DNA of 64,000 nt from Parafannyhessea umbonata (GTDB lineage: Bacteria; Actinomycetota; Coriobacteriia; Coriobacteriales; Atopobiaceae), in contig NZ_LT629759.1 of assembly GCF_900105025.1 (NCBI RefSeq), positions 1,426,001-1,490,000 of the forward strand, written 5' to 3'. The notes below the pieces were generated by a model, which saw only the letters and a program-made list of their open reading frames with translations, did no database searches and was not told the origin of the DNA. The position numbers were made by a program, and so were the translations under genes. Numbering within the stretch: the first letter of the stretch is position 1; the number at the start of each line of letters is the position of its first letter. Positions 1 through 8,278 of the stretch are shown one piece after another.

Positions 1-81
1 TGCCTCGCATATGTGCAGCTGAACAACTTTTGGCCCACCGCGGCGTCCCGCACTGTGCGTGCGTGGAGTCAGAACACGCTT

Positions 82-113
82 GCGGGCGAGAAGGACGCGT
101 CCTTCTCGCCCGC
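82..113. terminator. Perfect palindrome, probable terminator
   Basis: Two 16-base arms meet without a loop and each arm contains the word GGCGAGAAG. It lies 34 nt past the stop of the minus-strand flavoprotein gene, where a terminator is expected. No clear U tract follows, so function is inferred from the stem and its position. Confidence 0.6.
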
Positions 114-146
114 GTAGGACGCCTTGCGTCGGGGGCCTTCGCCCTC

Positions 147-1121
147 CTAGCGCTCGGGCATCGTCGGCTGGATGAACTCCTTGTAGCGAGCGACGCGCTG
201 CTTGTACTCGTCGCCACGCTGCAGCTTTGCGAGCTCGCCCTCCATGCGCGCGATGTCCTCGCCGTGGATCTGCTTGCCCTCGGCGGTGTCGTGCGCGCGG
301 AACAGGCCGCGCTCGTCGTAGCACTCCTCGTCGCGGTACTCGACCTCGACCTTGCCTTCGTTCACATGCACATGACCCTCGAGGCCGCACACGGAGCAGA
401 TGGCCTTGTCGGTGCCGGGGACCAGATAGAAGTCGTTGGCGTTGCAGTGGGGGCAGACGCCCTTCTCGCCCTGGTACTGGGCGTGCTCGGGGTCCTTGGC
501 CGCACGGGCGAGGTTAATGCCGATCTGGTGGGCGCGGGACACGACGGCGTCGTCCATCAGGGCGCGCTTGCTCCAGGGCACCCACTCGTTGTCGATGATC
601 TTCCACGTGGGCGTCATGGACTGGATCGCGTGGTCGGACTGGGCGTGCGTGCCCCAGTCGGAGCCGCCGATCGCGATGTAGCTCACGGGCTTGCCCGGGC
701 AGATCACACGCGGGTCCGGCTCCTTGGACGGCTTGCCCTCGGCGGCGAGCCCCTGCGCGATCCGGGTGGACAGCACGTTGTTGCCCGTGTCCATGCGGGG
801 CCCGAAGCGGTCCATGATCGTGTGGAAGAGTCCGGACGCGCCCGTCTCGAAGATGGGGTCGCACATGACGATGCCGTCGGCCTCGGCCATCTTGAAGAAC
901 AGCCAGTCGAAGTCGTCCTTGTGGATGCAGCGGTTGCCGCGGCCGCCCATGAGCGACTTCACGCACGCGATGCAGCCGGTGCAGTGGCGGATGTCCAGGT
1001 CCTGCGCGCGGATGAACTCCACGTCGCAGCCCTCCTCCACCGCGCCCATGAGCGCCTCCTTGCAGATGGAGTCGTTGTTGCCGTTCTTGGTGCCAAACGA
1101 GATGCCAAGTACCTTTGCCAT
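147..1121 (-). CDS. Iron-sulfur-flavoprotein-like NAD(P)H oxidoreductase with C-terminal zinc ribbon
   Basis: A 324-residue protein of the NADPH-dependent FMN reductase / flavodoxin-like family. The N-terminus (ISFGTKNGNN) fits the FMN phosphate loop. Cysteines 47, 50, 53 and 65 form a CX2CX2CX11C cluster as in iron-sulfur flavoproteins, so a 4Fe-4S centre next to FMN is likely. Near residues 223-245 a second set, CPHC...CSVC, forms a zinc ribbon that ordinary family members lack. The start is the ATG at 1121, preceded by GGAAGGA; an ATG 15 nt upstream has no ribosome site. A paralogue lies at 10641-11615. A PucR-type regulator lies immediately upstream. The electron acceptor cannot be told from sequence. 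Confidence 0.8.
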   Translation of the reverse strand: MAKVLGISFGTKNGNNDSICKEALMGAVEEGCDVEFIRAQDLDIRHCTGCIACVKSLMGGRGNRCIHKDDFDWLFFKMAEADGIVMCDPIFETGASGLFHTIMDRFGPRMDTGNNVLSTRIAQGLAAEGKPSKEPDPRVICPGKPVSYIAIGGSDWGTHAQSDHAIQSMTPTWKIIDNEWVPWSKRALMDDAVVSRAHQIGINLARAAKDPEHAQYQGEKGVCPHCNANDFYLVPGTDKAICSVCGLEGHVHVNEGKVEVEYRDEECYDERGLFRAHDTAEGKQIHGEDIARMEGELAKLQRGDEYKQRVARYKEFIQPTMPER

Positions 1122-1204
1122 GTCGGTCCTTCCCACGACGCGGGGCCGCCCCCGGCGGCCCCTACCCTATGCGGATAGCGTAGGTTGGCAGGCGTTGTGC
1201 TATG

Positions 1205-1243
1205 GCACCAAAGATTAAAGTGGCAACCACCCAGCTTTGGTGC
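1205..1243. promoter_or_regulatory. Inverted repeat upstream of flavoprotein gene
   Basis: Perfect 9-base arms GCACCAAAG and CTTTGGTGC are separated by 21 nt, in the leader of the minus-strand flavoprotein gene and just past the regulator gene. It could be an operator for that regulator or a weak terminator. Confidence 0.3.
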
Positions 1244-1268
1244 TACGTACCAGAGCGGACGGACGGCG

Positions 1269-2843
1269 CTACGGCATGTCGGAGAGCCCCTCCATGATCG
1301 CCGCGGCAAAGCTCACAGCAAGGCGGTCGTCCCCGTCCTTCAGGTCGAGGTGGAACAGCTCGTCGATCTTGTTCACGCGGTAGAAGTACGTGTTGCGATG
1401 CACCGACAGCGCCTCCGCCGCGTCTGCGGGGCTCCCCGGGAACCGGACGGACGCCACGGCCGTCTGCAGGTACGCGGTGCCGTGGACGCGGTCGTAGGCG
1501 TCCATTGCCACGACGCGCTTGTCCAGCAGCATGCCCTGGGCGCCCGCGAGCTCCGCGTTGTGCGCGATGACCTCGAAGCGGTGCCGCCACAGGTACACGA
1601 CCCTGGTGCCGGCGTGCGGCCGGACGGCGGCGCGCAGCTCGCGGCTCTCGCGCAGCGCGCGCCGCATGGCAAGCAGGTCGCCAAACGGCTCGCTCGAGTA
1701 CGCGCGCATGTCGTTGTTCGTGAGCATCTGCGTCAGGCCGCGGTCGCGCGATACCCTGCGCTCGCAGCGCTCGTACGCGTCGAAGCCCACGTCTTTGGCC
1801 GGCCCCACCGCCACCAGCAGCACGAGCGCGCCGCCCGTGACGCACCAGACGACGCCCGGCATGCTCCTCTGCACGATGGCGCCGGCGCGCGCGTAGTACT
1901 CCTCGTTCGCGTCCGCGGGGCCGCACACGTTCAAGAGCACGTACGTGTCGTCCGCGGCAAGCCCCAAAAGGTCCAGGTGCGCCTGAAGCGCATCCTCGCT
2001 CACGAACGCGCCCTCCAGCACGTCCTTCAGGATGGACGAGCCCTTGCCAAGGCGTCCGCCCGCGGCGCCCAGGCGCTCTATCATGATGCCCGCGAGGTCG
2101 CTCGCGAAGTCGACGAGCTCCAGGTCGAGCCCCGTCATGGCGTGCGTCACCTCGAACACGTCGAAGCGGCCCATCTCGAGCCGGTGGTGGTAGATTATGG
2201 ACGTCACGGCGCGGTCCTTCTCGCCCGCGCGCTCGGACAGCACGGAGTGGCGCGCGCTGCGCACGGAGCTGATGACGCCGTCGTCGCGCAGGCGGCGCTC
2301 CACCTCGGGCGTGATGTAGCCCGCCTCCAGCACGGAACGCACGTCGTCCGAGGTGGGCAGCGTGCCCGCCGTCGCCAGGATCTTGTGCTCCGTGTTCGAT
2401 ATGTTGACCGGGTTCTCGAGCACCGCGGCCGCCCTCTGGGCAAACTGCCGTATGTCGTAGGACTCCAGGAAGCAGTCGAACAGCTGGTTGCGCCGCGCGC
2501 CCAGCTCGCCGCTGCGCTGCACGAGGCCCAGAAACGCGCCGCGGAACTCGATCGGCGCAAGGTCGCCCCAGCAGTACACGACGCCCGGCTCGCGCGCCGC
2601 GGCCGCATCCTCGCCCACGGCGTCCCCTTCCTCGCCCTGCGCGTACACAAGGAGAAGGCCCTCGTCATGGCCCGGCGCACCCTCCTGGGCCAGGTCCGCG
2701 CGGGACCCCAGGCGGATGACGCCCTCCGCGCGCTCGCCTGCGCCCCACTCGGGGGAAACGACCATGTCCCATCCCAGTTGAGCGTCGTCCGCCACGTCAA
2801 AGCCCCGTATGGGCAGCTCGCTCAGCACCGTTCTCAGCTTCAT
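1269..2843 (-). CDS. PucR-family transcriptional regulator
   Basis: A 524-residue protein. The last 60 residues contain a PucR-type helix-turn-helix (DAAEALSVHRNTYFYRVNKI), the C-terminal domain typical of PucR/CdaR-like regulators of purine and carboxylate catabolism. The N-terminal 350 residues look like a sensor region but show no motif I can name. The ATG at 2843 is chosen because the frame upstream runs into the divergent leader and reads as non-coding; AAGGA lies about 11 nt upstream. It is divergent from the phosphotransacylase-kinase operon at 3010, so it probably controls that operon, the downstream flavoprotein gene, or both. The ligand is unknown. A related regulator lies at 11831-13195. 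Confidence 0.75.
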   Translation of the reverse strand: MKLRTVLSELPIRGFDVADDAQLGWDMVVSPEWGAGERAEGVIRLGSRADLAQEGAPGHDEGLLLVYAQGEEGDAVGEDAAAAREPGVVYCWGDLAPIEFRGAFLGLVQRSGELGARRNQLFDCFLESYDIRQFAQRAAAVLENPVNISNTEHKILATAGTLPTSDDVRSVLEAGYITPEVERRLRDDGVISSVRSARHSVLSERAGEKDRAVTSIIYHHRLEMGRFDVFEVTHAMTGLDLELVDFASDLAGIMIERLGAAGGRLGKGSSILKDVLEGAFVSEDALQAHLDLLGLAADDTYVLLNVCGPADANEEYYARAGAIVQRSMPGVVWCVTGGALVLLVAVGPAKDVGFDAYERCERRVSRDRGLTQMLTNNDMRAYSSEPFGDLLAMRRALRESRELRAAVRPHAGTRVVYLWRHRFEVIAHNAELAGAQGMLLDKRVVAMDAYDRVHGTAYLQTAVASVRFPGSPADAAEALSVHRNTYFYRVNKIDELFHLDLKDGDDRLAVSFAAAIMEGLSDMP

Positions 2844-3009
2844 GCGCCCCGTCCTTCTCGCCGTTGTACGCGTGCACAAGTCTAACACGCGCCCGCTCCG
2901 CACATTTTGGGGCTGCTGCCATGGGTTTTGCCATGCCCGCAACATACGCTTTGCTACGGATTTAATGGGGCGCTCCTGCATCGCGCCCCGCGAGGGATTG
3001 GAGAAGCGC

Positions 3010-4011
3010 ATGGCACGACTGATTGACGAGCTCATCGCAAAGGCGAAGGGGGCGCCGCGCCGTGTGGCGCTGCCCGAGGCAACGGACGCGGACACGCTCC
3101 GCACCGCCCGCACCGTCCTGGACGAGGGCATCGCCCACCCCGTGCTCGTAGGCCCGGCAGACGAGGTGCGCGCCGCGGCCGCGCAGGCCGGCGTCGACCT
3201 TGGGGGCATGGAGCTTGTGGACACCTCCGACGAGGCGGCGGCGGACGCGCTCGCAAAGCGCTACATGGCCGCCGGTCGCGAGAGGCTCGTGTCTTCGAAG
3301 GGCGCGCGCCGCAAGGTGAAGAAGCCGCTGTACTACGCCATGGTGCTCGAGGACCTGGGCGACGTGGACTGCACGTTCTGCGGCCACGTGAACACCACGG
3401 GCGACGTGCTGATGGCCGCGCAGATGATGATCGGCCTCGCGGACGGCGTCGACGTGCCGTCCATCCTCGCGCTGGCGCAGGTGCCGGGCTTTGCCGGCCC
3501 GGAGGGCGACGTCATCGCCCTCACGGACTGCGGCCTGAACCCGGAGCCCACGGCCGAGGAGCTTGCCTCCATCGCGATCGCCGCATGCGACAACGTGAGG
3601 TCGATCATGGGCTGGGAGCCGCGCTGCGCCTTCGTGTCGTACTCCACGGACGGCTCCGGGGAGAGCCCGTCCATCGAGCGCGTGCGCAAGGCAGTCGACG
3701 TAGCCCGCGCGCGCCGCGCCGACCTGTGCATGGACGGCGAGTTCCAGCTGGACGCCGCCATCGTGCCGGCCGTGGCCGCGAAGAAGGTGAGGCGCGAGAG
3801 CGCCGTCGCCGGCCGCGCGAACGTGCTGGTGCTGCCCGACCTCAACTGCGCGAACACCATGATCAAGACCATCCAGCTCTTCGCGGGCGGCAAGGGCTAC
3901 GGCCACACGCTCAGCGGCTTCCGCCGTCCCGTGGCGGACAGCTCGCGCGGCGCCTCCGTCGAGGAGATGGTGGGCGACATAGCGATGCTCGTGCTTGCGG
4001 CGGCAGAGTAG
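3010..4011 (+). CDS. Phosphate acetyl/butyryltransferase
   Basis: A 333-residue member of the phosphotransacetylase/phosphotransbutyrylase family, which converts acyl-CoA plus phosphate to acyl phosphate plus CoA. Family features are RVALPEATD near the start, a GLADGVDVPS loop, SYSTDGSGES and DGEFQLDAAI mid-protein, and ANVLVLPDLNCANT near the C-terminus. The ATG at 3010 follows GGAG and excludes a longer frame across the divergent promoter. It lies 17 nt before a butyrate-kinase-like gene, which suggests a butyryl or other short or branched acyl substrate rather than acetyl. A paralogue is at 17239-18246. Substrate is unproven. Confidence 0.85.
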   Translation: MARLIDELIAKAKGAPRRVALPEATDADTLRTARTVLDEGIAHPVLVGPADEVRAAAAQAGVDLGGMELVDTSDEAAADALAKRYMAAGRERLVSSKGARRKVKKPLYYAMVLEDLGDVDCTFCGHVNTTGDVLMAAQMMIGLADGVDVPSILALAQVPGFAGPEGDVIALTDCGLNPEPTAEELASIAIAACDNVRSIMGWEPRCAFVSYSTDGSGESPSIERVRKAVDVARARRADLCMDGEFQLDAAIVPAVAAKKVRRESAVAGRANVLVLPDLNCANTMIKTIQLFAGGKGYGHTLSGFRRPVADSSRGASVEEMVGDIAMLVLAAAE

Positions 4012-4028
4012 CAAAGGGAGGAAACACC

Positions 4029-5153
4029 ATGGCATATCGCATCCTTACGCTCTCCCCCGGCTCGACCTCCACGAAGGTGGCGGTCTTCGAGGGCGAGAAG
4101 TGCCTCATGAGGGCGAACGTGACGCATCCGGCAGAGGAGCTCGCCCGCTTCGAGAGGGCCGTCGACCAGCTTGACTACCGCGTCCAGACCGTGCTCGACG
4201 AGCTTGCGAAGGCGCACTTCTCGCCCAGCGACATGGACGCGTTCAGCGGCTACTGCGGCGGCATGGGCCCCACGCGCGGCGGCATCTTCGCGATCGACCA
4301 GACCGTGTGCGACCACGTTCTGAACTGCGGCATGAACCACCCCGCCATCCTGGGCGCGCCCATCCTGTACAGGTTTGCGCAGGACACGGGCAAGCCGGCG
4401 TTTGCCGTGAACCAGCCGGACACCGACGAGCTGGACGACGTCGCGCGCATCACGGGATATCCCGGCGTGTATCGCAAGAGCCACGTGCACTGCCTGAACC
4501 AGAAAGAGTGCGCCATCCGCTTTGCCCAGAGCATAGGCAAGGCATACGACGAGGTGAACGTGATCGTGGCCCACGTGGGCGGCGGGCTTTCCGTCGCGGC
4601 GCACCGCCACGGCTGGATGGTCGACACGAACGACGTACTGGAGGGCTCCGGACCGTTTGCGCCGAACCGCTCCGGCGACGTGCCGCTGAAGCCCGTCGTG
4701 GCGCTCGTGGCGGACGGCGCCGAGTCCAAGGCCGAGGCCATGGCGCGCATTGGCAAGACCGGCGGACTGAAGGGGCTTCTTGGCACGGATGACGCCCGCG
4801 CGATCGACCAGATGATCGCGGGCGGCGACCCATGGGCGACCGTGGTGTACGACGCCATGGCCTACCAGACCGCAAAGGCCATTGGCGGGTTCGCGGCCGC
4901 GCTGGAGGGCGCGGTGGACGGCATCGTGCTCACGGGCGGCGTGTCGCACGACCCGATCTTCGTGAACGCCGTGCGCCGCCGCGTGCAGTGGATCGCGCCC
5001 GTCGCCGTGTACGCCGGAGACTTCGAGATGGAGGGCGCCGCCGCGGGTGCCGTCCGCGCGCTCGACGGCACCGAGTCCGTCATGACCTACACCGGCGAGC
5101 CGTCATGGGACGGCTTCAAGCTCTCCGGGGCACCGAGGGATGTGGAGGAGTAG
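4029..5153 (+). CDS. buk: Butyrate kinase-type acyl kinase
   Basis: A 374-residue member of the acetate and sugar kinases/Hsp70/actin superfamily, butyrate kinase branch. It makes carboxylate plus ATP from acyl phosphate and ADP. Visible features are the N-terminal phosphate loop (SPGSTSTK; N is usual at the first position), VAHVGGGLSV, and VLTGGVSHD near the adenosine site. The ribosome site GGGAGGAA precedes ATG 4029. The gene follows the phosphotransacylase closely and is followed without a gap by an MFS gene, so the three form an operon for making ATP from an acyl-CoA and moving a substrate or product. Branched-chain fatty acid kinase is the main alternative name. Confidence 0.88.
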   Translation: MAYRILTLSPGSTSTKVAVFEGEKCLMRANVTHPAEELARFERAVDQLDYRVQTVLDELAKAHFSPSDMDAFSGYCGGMGPTRGGIFAIDQTVCDHVLNCGMNHPAILGAPILYRFAQDTGKPAFAVNQPDTDELDDVARITGYPGVYRKSHVHCLNQKECAIRFAQSIGKAYDEVNVIVAHVGGGLSVAAHRHGWMVDTNDVLEGSGPFAPNRSGDVPLKPVVALVADGAESKAEAMARIGKTGGLKGLLGTDDARAIDQMIAGGDPWATVVYDAMAYQTAKAIGGFAAALEGAVDGIVLTGGVSHDPIFVNAVRRRVQWIAPVAVYAGDFEMEGAAAGAVRALDGTESVMTYTGEPSWDGFKLSGAPRDVEE

Positions 5154-6425
5154 ATGACGGAAACCGCCAAAGCACAAGGTGGCAAGTCCGGGGGCTTCCA
5201 CTACGCCTACCTTATCGTGCTGTCGTGCATCATGATCACGTGCCTGCCGTGCGCGCTCGCGCTCAGCTGCGCCGGCATCTTCTTCACCCCGGTGAGCGAG
5301 TACCTGGGAGTGGCTCGCGCCCAGTTCACCCTGTACTTCTCGATACTCAACATCGCGATGATGCTCACGCTGCCCGTCGCCGGCAAGCTCATGGGCAAGT
5401 CCGACCTGAGGGTCGTTCTTTCCGCGGGCGTAGCCCTCACGGGCGCAGGCCTTCTGCTTATGGGGCGCTGCAGCGCCCTGTGGCAGTTCTACCTGTGCGG
5501 CGCCGTCATGGGCGTCGGCGTGGCGCCGCTCATCTACCTGGCCGTGCCCACGCTCATCAACGCGTGGTGCGTAAAGCGCGTCGGCTTCTTCGTGGGGCTC
5601 TGCATGGCGTTCACCGGTATCGGCGGCGTCATCTTCAACCCGGTGGGCACCGCCCTCATCCAGTCCGGAGACGAGGGCTGGCGCCTGGCGTACACCGTCT
5701 TCGGCATCATCACGCTCGTGGGAACGCTGCCGTTCACGCTGTTCGTGGTGCGCTCCAAGCCCAAGGACAAGGGTCTGCTGCCCCTGGGCGCGGGCGAGGC
5801 GACCGACACGTCTAGGCCCGCGGCGGAGTCCGGTGGCGTGATCGCCGCGAAGGCCATGCACATGCCGGCGTTCTGGGCGCTCGTGGTGTTCTGCGGCATC
5901 ATCACCCTGAACCAGACCATCTACCAGTTCCTGCCCAGCTACGCCCTGTCCTTCTCGTCCAGCCTTCCCCAGGTCGCGGCCGCGTCCGGCGTCGTCGCGT
6001 CCGCCGCGATGGCCGGCCAGGCGATCGGCAAGGTCCTTCTGGGCATCGTGAACGACCGGTCGCTGCGCGCCGGCGTCTTCGTGGGCATGGGCTGCGGCGT
6101 TGCGGGCGTCCTCGTGATGTGGCTGCTGCCGTCCACGCTTGCGCTGCTGCTTGCGGGCGCGTTCCTGTTTGGCATCGTGTACGCCCAGACCGTGGTGCAG
6201 ACCCCGCTTCTGGTGCGCTACGCGTTTGGCTCGGCGGACTACCCCGCGATCTACTCGCGCGTTTCGATGGCAGGCTCGCTCATGAGCGCCGTGGCCGCGG
6301 TGTTCTGGAGCCTGGTGATCGACTCCGCGGGCGGGTTCCCCCTCATGTTCGTGCTCGGCATCGTCTGCATGGCGATCTGCCTGGCATCCGCGCTGTTTGC
6401 CATCGCGCACAAGGCGGAGGCATAG
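5154..6425 (+). CDS. MFS transporter, OFA-like
   Basis: A 423-residue polytopic membrane protein with about twelve hydrophobic segments and the MFS arrangement, including a central soluble loop after VVRSKPKDKG. It resembles oxalate/formate antiporter-like carriers common in Coriobacteriia. The ATG directly follows the kinase stop codon, and the ribosome site GGAGGAG lies in the end of that gene, so translation is coupled. Context suggests carboxylate uptake or product export. Substrate unknown. Confidence 0.8.
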   Translation: MTETAKAQGGKSGGFHYAYLIVLSCIMITCLPCALALSCAGIFFTPVSEYLGVARAQFTLYFSILNIAMMLTLPVAGKLMGKSDLRVVLSAGVALTGAGLLLMGRCSALWQFYLCGAVMGVGVAPLIYLAVPTLINAWCVKRVGFFVGLCMAFTGIGGVIFNPVGTALIQSGDEGWRLAYTVFGIITLVGTLPFTLFVVRSKPKDKGLLPLGAGEATDTSRPAAESGGVIAAKAMHMPAFWALVVFCGIITLNQTIYQFLPSYALSFSSSLPQVAAASGVVASAAMAGQAIGKVLLGIVNDRSLRAGVFVGMGCGVAGVLVMWLLPSTLALLLAGAFLFGIVYAQTVVQTPLLVRYAFGSADYPAIYSRVSMAGSLMSAVAAVFWSLVIDSAGGFPLMFVLGIVCMAICLASALFAIAHKAEA

Positions 6426-6458
6426 CGCAGGTTCGTGCCCGGCCACATAAGCATCGCA

Positions 6459-6493
6459 AAAGGCGGCGAGTCCCTTTGGACCCGCCGCCTTCT
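6459..6493. terminator. Bidirectional terminator between convergent genes
   Basis: Arms AAGGCGGCG-GTCC and GGAC-CGCCGCCTT form a long stem between the MFS gene (plus) and the hydrolase gene (minus). Read on the minus strand the stem is followed by a short T run. Confidence 0.75.
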
Positions 6494-6572
6494 TGTGCAC
6501 GCTGCCTGCGCATAGGAATCGCACGGCCTCGTTGGATGACCGGGACGCACGCCCCTCCGCCTGATCCTGCTC

Positions 6573-7451
6573 CTACGCGCGACCTTCCGCCGCGCCATCG
6601 GCCTTCGCGCTCCCGCGACGCCTGCGACCAGACCTCACGCGCGGCTTCGGCCTCTCGATCAGCGCCCTGAACTCCGGCGAGTCCGGGTCCACCCCGTCCT
6701 CGCTCATCACGTGCAGGCACCCGCGCAGCTCGGGCAGGCTGATGTTCTGCCAGCGCATGCCGCGGTCGTCCTTCGCCCACAGCGCCAGCTCGCGCCACCC
6801 GGCAAGGTCGGCCGGCACGAACTCGTGGTCGTAGTGGCCGGTCATGATGGAGTCCACGTCAAGCCCCTCCATCTTGCCCAGCGTTTGCACCCACTCGTCC
6901 ACGCTCGTCGAGTCGTCGTAGAACAGCGTCATGCACGGCGTGACGGCGTCCCCGGAAAGCAGCACGCGCTCGCCTTCGACCACGTAGCCCATCGACCCGC
7001 GCGTATGCCCCGGCAGCGCCACCGCGCGCACCGTCTCTCCGCCCAGGTCCAGCTCGTAGCCCTCCGCGACGTGCCACGTCCGCGGCCTCGCCCCCTCCGC
7101 GGTCGAGAAGAACGTGCCCTCGGGAAGCTCGAACCTCTCCCTCAGCTGCTCGCGAATGCGCGCCTCCGCGTCCTCCTCGGTCTCCCAGAAGCCGTCGTCG
7201 ACGGCGCTGATGCCGACCTTCTCGAACGAGTACGCGCCACCCACGTGGTCGTGGTGATGGTGCGTCAGCAGTACGGTGACGGGCAGGCTCGTGATGCGCT
7301 CCACCTCGGCCCGCAGGTCACCCACGCCCTCCATCGTGTCCACCAGCGCCGCGCGCTCATCTCCCACAATCAGGTAGCAGCGGTTTCCCGCTATGTCGGC
7401 AAGCCTCCATACATGCGGCCTCACCTGGGCAGACTCGATCCTCGCTTCCAT
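6573..7451 (-). CDS. Metallo-beta-lactamase-fold hydrolase
   Basis: A 292-residue MBL-fold protein. The HHHHDH metal motif (LLTHHHHDHVGG), a second His in LPGHTRGSMGY, an Asp in LLSGDAV and a final His in MTGHYDHE are all visible, so the dinuclear metal site appears intact. The family includes glyoxalase II-like thioesterases and lactonases, and a role in thioester hydrolysis would fit the acyl genes around it. The last 20 residues are an Arg-rich tail (RSGRRRRGSAK). GAGGAGGGA precedes ATG 7451; longer upstream frames cross a terminator and are rejected. Confidence 0.8.
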   Translation of the reverse strand: MEARIESAQVRPHVWRLADIAGNRCYLIVGDERAALVDTMEGVGDLRAEVERITSLPVTVLLTHHHHDHVGGAYSFEKVGISAVDDGFWETEEDAEARIREQLRERFELPEGTFFSTAEGARPRTWHVAEGYELDLGGETVRAVALPGHTRGSMGYVVEGERVLLSGDAVTPCMTLFYDDSTSVDEWVQTLGKMEGLDVDSIMTGHYDHEFVPADLAGWRELALWAKDDRGMRWQNISLPELRGCLHVMSEDGVDPDSPEFRALIERPKPRVRSGRRRRGSAKADGAAEGRA

Positions 7452-7489
7452 GTCCCTCCTCGTCGGCGCCTCCGGGCGCCACTCGCGCA

Positions 7490-7522
7490 GGGGGCGGTCG
7501 CACGTGCGCGCGACCGCCCCCT
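7490..7522 (-). terminator. Hairpin terminator
   Basis: Arms AGGGGGCGGTCGC and GCGACCGCCCCCT enclose a short loop between the membrane-protein gene and the hydrolase gene, separating the two minus-strand units. The U tract is poor. Confidence 0.6.
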
Positions 7523-7603
7523 GCCGCGCACCCGCAACGCTATGCGGTGCGCGCTCTCTTTCAAACGTTTGCGGCCGGCAATACCTGCAGCCAGTCCCGC
7601 CGC

Positions 7604-8113
7604 CTACGCCATCTGCGGCGCGGGGTCGTTCGTCGCCTTGCGCGCAAGGTTCTCGATCGGACCCTGCAGGAAGAACGTCACGATGTAGCAGACCACCCAC
7701 ACGGGGATGATGTTCTGCAGGAAGCCAAACACCGACGCGATGAGCGGCGCACCGCCCAGCACGCACGCGTCCAGCGTTCCCACCAGGTAACACAGGATGA
7801 TCGCGTATACGGTGTTGATGGGCAGGTTCACCAGCAGGCCAAACTTCAGGCCGTCGGACGGCTTCGCGTGCTTCGTGGCCCACTTCACGCTCTTCTCGGG
7901 AAGGGAGGGAATCATGCCGATGACCGTCGCGATGCACCAGGCGAACACGAAGTTAATGAAGAACATGGGCCAGATCCAGGACTGGCCGGCAGGCAGCGTG
8001 GCCGTGTGGAACACGTAGAGCGCCAGCCACTCGCACAGCACGCACAGTACCAGTGCGGTAAAGAGGTTCAGGACCGCGGCCTTGACGAACCTCGTGGATG
8101 TCTTCATGGGCAT
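7604..8113 (-). CDS. Small integral membrane protein, unknown function
   Basis: A 169-residue protein with four strongly hydrophobic segments (about residues 12-35, 46-68, 90-113 and 121-150) and a short cytoplasmic-looking loop (PSLPEKSVKWATKHAK). There is no catalytic motif. The layout recalls small DUF2798-like membrane proteins, but I cannot confirm that. AGAGAGGAA precedes ATG 8113. It sits alone between two terminators inside the acyl-metabolism region. Confidence 0.65.
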   Translation of the reverse strand: MPMKTSTRFVKAAVLNLFTALVLCVLCEWLALYVFHTATLPAGQSWIWPMFFINFVFAWCIATVIGMIPSLPEKSVKWATKHAKPSDGLKFGLLVNLPINTVYAIILCYLVGTLDACVLGGAPLIASVFGFLQNIIPVWVVCYIVTFFLQGPIENLARKATNDPAPQMA

Positions 8114-8209
8114 GATATTTCCTCTCTCTAAATGCTAAGCTTCCCGCTTACCTGCACAAGCGCAAGGCTCGTGCATATTGCCTGTTACACGGCCTAATGG
8201 CCAGAAAGT

Positions 8210-8243
8210 GCGAGGTGCGCAAGCGAGCTTTCGCGCACCTCGC
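8210..8243 (-). terminator. Hairpin terminator after hydrolase gene
   Basis: Perfect 11-base arms GCGAGGTGCGC and GCGCACCTCGC with a 12-nt loop lie about 35 nt past the stop of the minus-strand CocE-like gene. Confidence 0.65.
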
Positions 8244-8278
8244 CGCCCCAAGGGGCCGGCGGGAGACCCCGCCACGTG

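Noticed and set aside
30-2885. Long open frames on the plus strand opposite the flavoprotein and PucR genes
   Set aside because: They are Ala/Arg/Val/His-rich antisense readings typical of GC-rich DNA, lack ribosome sites and domains, and lie opposite genes with clear motifs.
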